Translations under genes and position numbers: made by a program
Notes under the pieces: generated by a model
Seen by the model: the letters and a program-made list of their open reading frames with translations, nothing else
Database searches by the model: none
Told to the model about the DNA's origin: nothing
NCBI GenBank assembly: GCA_910574285.1
Contig: CAJTAL010000046.1
Coordinates: 1 to 35,362 of the forward strand
Origin: Lachnospiraceae bacterium
GTDB taxonomy: Bacteria > Bacillota > Clostridia > Lachnospirales > Lachnospiraceae
DNA: 35,362 nt
Direction: 5' to 3'
Shown here: positions 30,181 to 35,362 of the stretch, one piece after another
Numbering within the stretch: the stretch's first letter is position 1
Layout: each line of letters begins with the position of its first letter

Positions 30181-30587
30181 AGTAGAGTTTATACAAAACA
30201 GGAACAAACTTATTTGAACAGAATCACAAAGTGATAGTCCGTCAGGTTTGTGACATTACGATTTATCTATTTCTTCAAAAAGAATACACACATCTGTTCT
30301 GTGAAAAAATGTATCTCCATGTAAAGAAATGTTTTTGATTACTGTTTGTTTTACATGGAGGGTTCTGTTATGTAGGAAGACTATTGACATTAATTTAATG
30401 AGGATGAAAAATTGCTACCTCAAAAAATGTTCTATCATATGGTTAAGAGTAAAAGATTGAAAGGCCATAGGCTATGGCTAGGTGAATGTTCAATTTGATT
30501 AAATTGAACATGTAGTAAACGAAGGAGCAGTTCATTGGAATGTCAAAATTGTTTCTTCGTTTACTACAGCCTCGCCTTGATTCTAAC
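30181..30587. other. Hairpin-rich region between agrB and the agrC-like gene
   Basis: Three inverted repeats lie here: CTCCATGTAAA (30315-30325) with TTTACATGGAG (30350-30360); a perfect ATGTTCAATTT-GATT-AAATTGAACAT (30486-30511); and TGTAGTAAACGAAG (30511-30524) with CTTCGTTTACTACA (30555-30568). The last two could terminate the two convergent transcripts, although T-runs are weak. A 20-codon frame with two cysteines (30398-30460) is the only peptide candidate and has no good ribosome site. Confidence 0.5.
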
Positions 30588-31904
30588 TTAAAGAGTTTTT
30601 AAGATTCTAAGACGTTGTGTAAAGTGTAAATCATCAGTCTCGGTATCCCAAAAGACATAATGATATTTGGTGATAATTTCATGTGCATTATATAAACCAA
30701 TGCCGCGATTTGCTCCTTTAGTCGAAAATGTTGGTTGCTGCAATGTTGCAGAAGGAATACCAGTATCAATAAATGTATTTGAAACAATGAATACATATTC
30801 ATTTTCCATGTTGATAATTGCAAATTGAACAATAGGGGAAGTGGTTTCTAATGTAGCCTCAATAGCATTATCAAGATAAATTCCCAAAATACGAGATAAA
30901 TCAATAATATCCATAGGAATATCTGAGATTTCTTCTGTGATTTCTACGCTTACAGTAATATTAAGTTCGGTAGCATATAAAAGTTTTGCAGAAATTAAAC
31001 CTTTTAATTCAATAATTTTAATATTCATCAGTTGATTGAGGTGAGCTGTATTTATAGAAAGCTTTTTATTTAATGGGATAATTTCTTTGTCGAAATAATT
31101 GCGTAATCCGGTCATATCATCGACTTCAATATAGCCAGACATAGAGAGCATGATATTAAGATAGTCATGCTTAAATGACCGGAGTGATGAATACATATTT
31201 TCTATTTGATTCGTATAATCTTGTAATCTATCGTAGGCATCTTTTCGCATATCTATTTCCATTTTGACTATATTAGTCTTAACAATATTGATAATAAGAA
31301 TGGTACTTATAAAAAAATAACACCCAAATAAGATACAGTTAAATGCAATTATTTTCCTATTATAACCAACATATTCTCCAATTACTATGTTAAAGAGAAA
31401 AATAAAAAGACAAATTGCTAAATTAGTAATAATAAGCACTAGTAGCTGTTTAGAAAGCCTCGTATGAAGTCGTCTAATAGGATTGCGTAGAATCCCAAAT
31501 AATATTCTACAAAGTACGGTTAATAACAGAAGATATGAGAATAAATATAGTGTATAGTATTTGTAAGAATTTTGTAAAGACGATATAGGAAAAACAAACG
31601 TATCCCATAGTAAAGAAAAAATATTGTCCCAAAGAACACAAAACAAATAGGTAGCGATAAAAATACAAATATTTAATAGATGGTTTCTATCTAGTAGTGA
31701 AATATAAATACCAGAACTAATAAGTAGAAAGATTACCCCAACGTTTCCAAGGTAGCATATAATTAAAAAAATATTAATTAATAAAAGAAAAAAGAAAATT
31801 ATCTTTTCTTTTAGTTTTAGTTTAAATGGTAGAAAATAGCATATCGGAATTAAATAGGAAAATACACTTAAAATATATGGGGATATATAAAGTATTACTG
31901 ACAT
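30588..31904 (-). CDS. agrC: AgrC-like GHKL sensor histidine kinase
   Basis: The 438-residue kinase has about six N-terminal membrane segments (1-215) that would sense a peptide, a coiled linker (KDAYDRLQDYTNQIENMYSS) and a GHKL-type catalytic core. The H-box is RSFKHDYLNIMLSMSGYI with H246, the N-box is D345-N346-AIEA and the G-box is RGIGLYN (from R400). This is the HPK10/AgrC subfamily, which works with LytTR regulators. ATG at 31904 has GGAGGT about ten bases upstream. It is convergent with agrB and on the same strand as the agrA-like gene. Partnering with that gene is inference from family and proximity. Confidence 0.85.
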   Translation of the reverse strand: MSVILYISPYILSVFSYLIPICYFLPFKLKLKEKIIFFFLLLINIFLIICYLGNVGVIFLLISSGIYISLLDRNHLLNICIFIATYLFCVLWDNIFSLLWDTFVFPISSLQNSYKYYTLYLFSYLLLLTVLCRILFGILRNPIRRLHTRLSKQLLVLIITNLAICLFIFLFNIVIGEYVGYNRKIIAFNCILFGCYFFISTILIINIVKTNIVKMEIDMRKDAYDRLQDYTNQIENMYSSLRSFKHDYLNIMLSMSGYIEVDDMTGLRNYFDKEIIPLNKKLSINTAHLNQLMNIKIIELKGLISAKLLYATELNITVSVEITEEISDIPMDIIDLSRILGIYLDNAIEATLETTSPIVQFAIINMENEYVFIVSNTFIDTGIPSATLQQPTFSTKGANRGIGLYNAHEIITKYHYVFWDTETDDLHFTQRLRILKTL

Positions 31905-32195
31905 GAAATAAATACCTCCTTCGTATTATCAAGTAGTAGTGTTTATAGGCCTTCTCCAACTTCTGAATACAATTTTTTTAGGCTCTTTTTCTAAAGATAT
32001 GGCCTATGATAATTAATGCTATGGATCGACGTAGTCGTTCGACCAGTCGATTGATGAAGAAGGTGTCCATTGACGGTCACTTTGCTTAATTGTTAATCAG
32101 TTATATACCGCATGACAATTTATTTAGAGCAAGTTTACAACTGCAGAGGACACTAATATTTCTAAAATAGTGTCAAATATACAAAAAGATTTGGC
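31905..32195. other. Upstream region of the agrC-like gene
   Basis: No gene is visible. TTATAGGCC and GGCCTATGATAA (about 31940-32013) can pair, and a short GC-rich island GATCGACGTAGTCGTTCGACC (about 32025-32043, CGAC repeated in both directions) stands out from the AT-rich surroundings. Confidence 0.35.
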
Positions 32196-32700
32196 ATGGT
32201 TTATATTGGCATTGATTTCATAAAGGACAAATATGTATGCTTTCTCACCATTTCAGACGAATAAGTACTTTTTAGTGCTTTTATCCTTTACAACAATACC
32301 GATGGGTTTCTTAATCTTTATCAAAAAAACTTACATAACAAATGATTTCTTCAACGAAAAACAAAACTGAAAGCTATCAAACATTATAAGTTTTAGGATT
32401 TTTCTATATAAAAGTATTCCCGTCTTTGCTGACAATTCTTTATACACTAATCTGTTCCATAAGAGGTTCAGCATTATACAGATAAAAACAGTTAAAATAG
32501 ATGTTTACCAAATGTAATGATAGTATTCTTATAATAGGAAAGCATAAACTTTGACTTTATATTCTTTTTTGAGTACTGGATACGATGCAAAATTTGTCAT
32601 GTAGTTGTTAACGAATCATGAAAAGTTATCACAGCCTATAATGAAAATGAGGACTGACTCCAATACTGTTTCTGGTTTTCTTTTGCTTTATCATAGTTTT
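32196..32700 (+). pseudogene. IS110 transposase remnant, plus strand
   Basis: From an ATG at 32196 the frame reads MVYIGIDFIKDKYVCFLTIS, stops, and goes on after frame changes with YNNTDGF, then PVFADNSLYTNLFHKRFSII and QIKTVKIDVYQM. This follows the N-terminal order of IS110 transposases (YVGIDVAKDKHD.F, PL.TNLYRKSLS.RKTKTDKVDA). Many stops and a lost catalytic aspartate region show advanced decay. The 3' limit is only estimated. Confidence 0.5.
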
Positions 32701-32949
32701 AGAATCAATTTGACTACACGTTGGAGGAATTTGTTAACGTAAATGTTCTGTCCTTAAGCAACACATATTGTCGTACCTTTATGGATAGCACGAATAGCAA
32801 AATTCGTATCATCCTGGATAATTTCCTGTCAATTTTACTACAAAAGAGATACCATGTATGAAAGATATTCTGGAAATTTCCTATGGTCTAGGGATGTCCA
32901 TAAAGAAAATATCGTGTGTATCCTGACTGACTCCTTGGGTAAACCAACG

Positions 32950-34034
32950 CACTTCGAAATTCGTGAGTTCACAACCCTAATCTAGATATTCGTCTTCCAG
33001 ATCTTTGAAAACAACACCAGCCTTAAAGATATGGTAAATCGAAATCAGCATGGAATGGGCAACTGCCACTTATGCACGCTTTGGCGTACGATGAGCACAG
33101 ATTCTCATATATTGCGCATAGAGGTAGGATTTCTTGTTTTTACAGCATCGTGTGCACAGGTGATTAACGTAGTCCATAAAAGAACATTTCCTTTTCTGGT
33201 CTTGCCGGATTTCCCCTTTTTGGTGCTTTCGTTATCACTGAGACTTAATCCTGCCTAGGATGAAAGATGTCTGTCCGTTGGAAAACGGCTCATATAAGAA
33301 CCTATGACCGAAAAGATTGCCTGTACACTGGTGTTTCTTATACCAGACATATCCGAGATTGTCTTTGAGGTCTGTTTTTCTTCCAGCTTTATGAAGTTAT
33401 TAATCTCTTCATTCAGCTTTTGATATGAATATTGAGTTCACCTAAATGTACAAGAAGTTCTTTCATCATTCGGCACTGTAAAGGAAACATGACACCATTC
33501 GAATCATCAAAGATTTGCTCTTTGGTGGCTTTGAGATTATGGGCAATGATTTTCTGCTCATGCATTTCATTGTATTTAGCTCCATCAATTGAATTTCCGG
33601 TAGGGAGATATTCCAAGATACTGCGGGCATTTTTTCCATTGATATAGGGGAGCGTTCCTGACAGTTTAATATTAGCTTCTTCTAACATTTTTTGGAGTTG
33701 GTTTAATTCGCTTTTACGTTCGTCAAAAAGTCTTTTGCGGTAATGAACCAGTTCTCTTGCTTTACGCTAGCCTTTGTCAGGGATATAGCTTGGCTGAAGC
33801 AGCCTATGCTAAAGAAGTTCTGCAATCTATTCCGCATCTTTCACATCAGTCTTCCGTCCGGGAACTGCTTTCATATGGCGGATATTCACCACCATGGCGT
33901 TCAGGTCAGAAGATTCAAAGTGTTATACAGAGCTTTCAAATAAGAGGCTCCCCATAGCAACCATTTTACAGCTGTTTTCTTTTAGCCAATTTAAGGACAT
34001 CAATACTGCAACATTTGTCGTAAATCTTATCCAT
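32950..34034 (-). pseudogene. IS110 transposase remnant, minus strand
   Basis: Reading leftward from an ATG at 34034, fragments occur in the order of a complete IS110 transposase: NWLKENSCKMVAM, VNIRHMKAVPGRKTDVKDAE, ELVHYRKRLFDERKSELNQL, MLEEANIKLSGTLPYINGKN, ARSILEYLPTGNSIDGAKY, TKEQIFDDSNGVMFPLQ, QTSKTISDMSGIRNTSVQAI, SRFPTDRHLSS, AGLSLSDNESTKKGKSGKTR, KGNVLLWTTLITCAHDAVKT and VAVAHSMLISIYHIFKAGVV. The KTDVKDAE segment keeps family catalytic acids, and a deletion near the start plus at least four stops or frame changes make it non-functional. It is distinct from the plus-strand copy beside it. Confidence 0.75.
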
Positions 34035-34305
34035 ACTAGTATCTTCAAACAAAATTTATGGCATGGTACTCTGTCTATTATTATTTTACTATACGACATT
34101 CTGCCATGAACGGAAATTTTTCGAGTGGTTGGACAGGTGGTGGTGCAAATGAGAGTGCCTGAAATCAGTTTAGGTAACGGGCTACTGGCCCAAAATAAAC
34201 ACGATCTTTGTCGGTACTAAAAATATAAACGGTGGTAATAACGAATGTAATACCCTACCGGCTACACAGTTTCATATATGGTGGTGCCAAGTGTGCGGGT
34301 ATGGG
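34035..34305. other. Gene-free stretch with G-rich tracts
   Basis: This stretch between two transposase relics has no long frame. It contains several GGTGGT runs and a G6 tract (34303-34308), unusual in the AT-rich right end; it may be noncoding ends of insertion sequences. Confidence 0.35.
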
Positions 34306-34620
34306 GGGAGTATTAGGTTATTAAGTATCAAACGTATTTTGTTCTCTTTCGGATATTTGGCATCAATCAACTATAGTAATTTTAAATAGTCCTTACTGTT
34401 ATTAGTATCCTTTGTCAATGAAATTAAGTTTCTTGTTTGAAAATCAATTCTTACAAGCTGTGAGATAATTCCGAGGTGTTTGTATTCATGACTAAAGGTT
34501 TTATAGCTTTTATTTGGACAAAGATTATCGGATGTTGTAACAATATCCGATATGTCTGACTTTTCATTATAAGAAAGTGCATGACTCACTTGGTCGTCAT
34601 CAGAGAAAGGCAATAACTCT
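34306..34620 (-). pseudogene. IS630 transposase remnant
   Basis: The minus strand reads SHALSYNEKSDISDIVTTSD, then HEYKHLGIISQLVRIDFQTR, NLISLTKDTNNSKDYLKLL, a TAG stop, and LIDAKYPKENKIRLILNNLI. This is the core of an IS630-type DDE transposase (DEKPGIQA...T, YEYKR.GTLSLLA.ID..TG, FL..LD..YP...KIR.ILDNHSAH). The first aspartate (DEKP, here NEKS) and the second (ILDN, here ILNN) are both replaced, so catalysis is lost. It ends in the G6 tract at about 34306. Confidence 0.7.
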
Positions 34621-35362
34621 GTTGCTTAGGCACCTTTTTAACAATATTTTCACTAACAGAACCATACTGTCTGGAAGTAAGAGTCCCGTTGTAACCTTCC
34701 GTAAGCGACACACCCAACTTATTTGCAACATTAGAATTTAATAATAGTAAGTTATTTTATGCGGAATAGCCCAAAATCCTATGATTTTTGACAGGCGTAC
34801 TGATAATACATAATTTTTTATTACCAGTGATTCTTCCATTACTCTTCGGTCAGAAGTATCAAAGAGTGCATTTTCTCCACCACCATCTTTGAACTTCTTT
34901 GGACAAAAAATGATATTATACCTGTTAATGACTATTTTGTCAGCTGTTTATAGAAATCTTAAGTACCTGAAATTACCATTTTTCAAAAAGGCAGCTTTTG
35001 TTTTAATGTAATATTGTTAAGTTACCACGCTCCACAATCACAAGAACTACTACACTTAGTTTACCATGGATTTTTAAATTCAGCAATTACATCTTAAAAA
35101 TTTTTATCTTTATTGTTCATCTCCTGGATTGTGATGGTACGCTGTTTTTTACATCATTTTTCAAAGAGGTTCCATTATAGATAGATATTTAGCTATTTTC
35201 CGGGCAATGTTAACAACCTAACTCAAGCAACTACAACATATTGTGTTTTTCTTTTAATTGGCACGGGGTTCCCTGTGCCTTTCTTCATTCAAGACCACTA
35301 TCTCAATTAAAATATTGCACAAATTTTTCGTCGAAAAATCAGCAGATTTACTATTGACAAAA
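34621..35362. other. Degenerate right end of the window
   Basis: No complete gene can be supported. On the minus strand fragments such as NVANKLGVSLTEGYNGTLTS (about 34640-34730) could be the HTH part of the IS630 relic, and PKKFKDGGGENALFDTSDRR (about 34820-34910) has an old coding look without a recognised family. A hairpin CACGGGG/CCCCGTG-like pair (GGCACGGGGTTCCCTGTGCC, 35261-35280) stands near the end and may be a terminator of something outside. Confidence 0.35.

Noticed and set aside
30150-30215. 20-codon frame MLIKELVDRVEFIQNRNKLI overlapping the agrB end as agrD
   Set aside because: It contains no cysteine or serine core that could form the ring and has no ribosome site.
33031-33258. 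Plus-strand frames of 60-75 codons in 33000-34100
   Set aside because: They are antisense shadows of the minus-strand IS110 relic, whose protein blocks are recognisable in order.
1-35362. tRNA or rRNA genes
   Set aside because: No cloverleaf with a TTCGA-type loop and no conserved rRNA segment was recognised on either strand by eye.

Overview
The window looks like a low-GC Gram-positive chromosome, most likely a gut clostridium of the Lachnospiraceae type. The basis is strong AGGAGG ribosome-binding sites, frequent GTG and TTG starts, a BlaI/BlaR1 pair, an Agr-type quorum-sensing locus and a phage replication module of the kind common in that group. The genus cannot be fixed from the sequence alone.

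Layout. (1) 1-2090: a fragment of a mobile element (tnpV and a beheaded XRE regulator on the minus strand), then a lone plus-strand gene joining a zinc ribbon to a nucleoside 2-deoxyribosyltransferase-like domain; short inverted repeats lie on both sides of that gene. (2) 2100-13830: a cell-envelope island. A PBP2a-like class B transpeptidase is followed by three paralogous extracytoplasmic proteins, two small paralogous membrane-anchored proteins, a larger anchored protein and a frameshifted membrane protein, all on plus. Convergent to them lie blaR1, blaI and an XRE regulator. Eight copies of TTAC-N3-TGTAA or close variants sit at the start of the PBP operon (three), before the small-protein operon (one) and around blaI and the XRE gene (four). 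I read these as BlaI operators, so the whole island is probably one BlaI/BlaR1 regulon that responds to beta-lactams or wall stress. (3) 13830-15000: a perfect hairpin, a DUF3825 gene and a terminator. (4) 15000-26342: a plus-strand phage-type replication module with HTH regulator, DUF4406-like protein, DUF2800 nuclease-like protein, DUF2815 SSB-like protein, NUMOD4/HTH protein, family A DNA polymerase, VapE-type primase/helicase, VRR-NUC, SNF2-type helicase, sigma-like regulator, MazF-like toxin and HNH endonuclease. Four phased GTGTACT repeats precede the HNH gene. The module stops where terminase would begin, at an IS66-like end, and no integrase or structural gene is present. (5) 26343-35362: an AT-rich insertion-sequence graveyard (relics of IS66 twice, IS1182, IS110 twice, IS630) around an intact-looking Agr set: agrA-like LytTR regulator, agrB and agrC-like sensor kinase. 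I find no convincing agrD.

How the genes work together. In the island, BlaR1 would sense acylation outside the cell and inactivate BlaI, releasing the low-affinity PBP and its envelope proteins. In the phage module the enzymes form a nearly self-sufficient DNA replication set without packaging genes. On the right, AgrB would process a peptide sensed by the AgrC-like kinase and relayed to the AgrA-like regulator, but the signal peptide is missing and the locus is rearranged. Relics in the last 9 kb were recognised by translating fragments and comparing them with remembered family sequences; no database search was possible.
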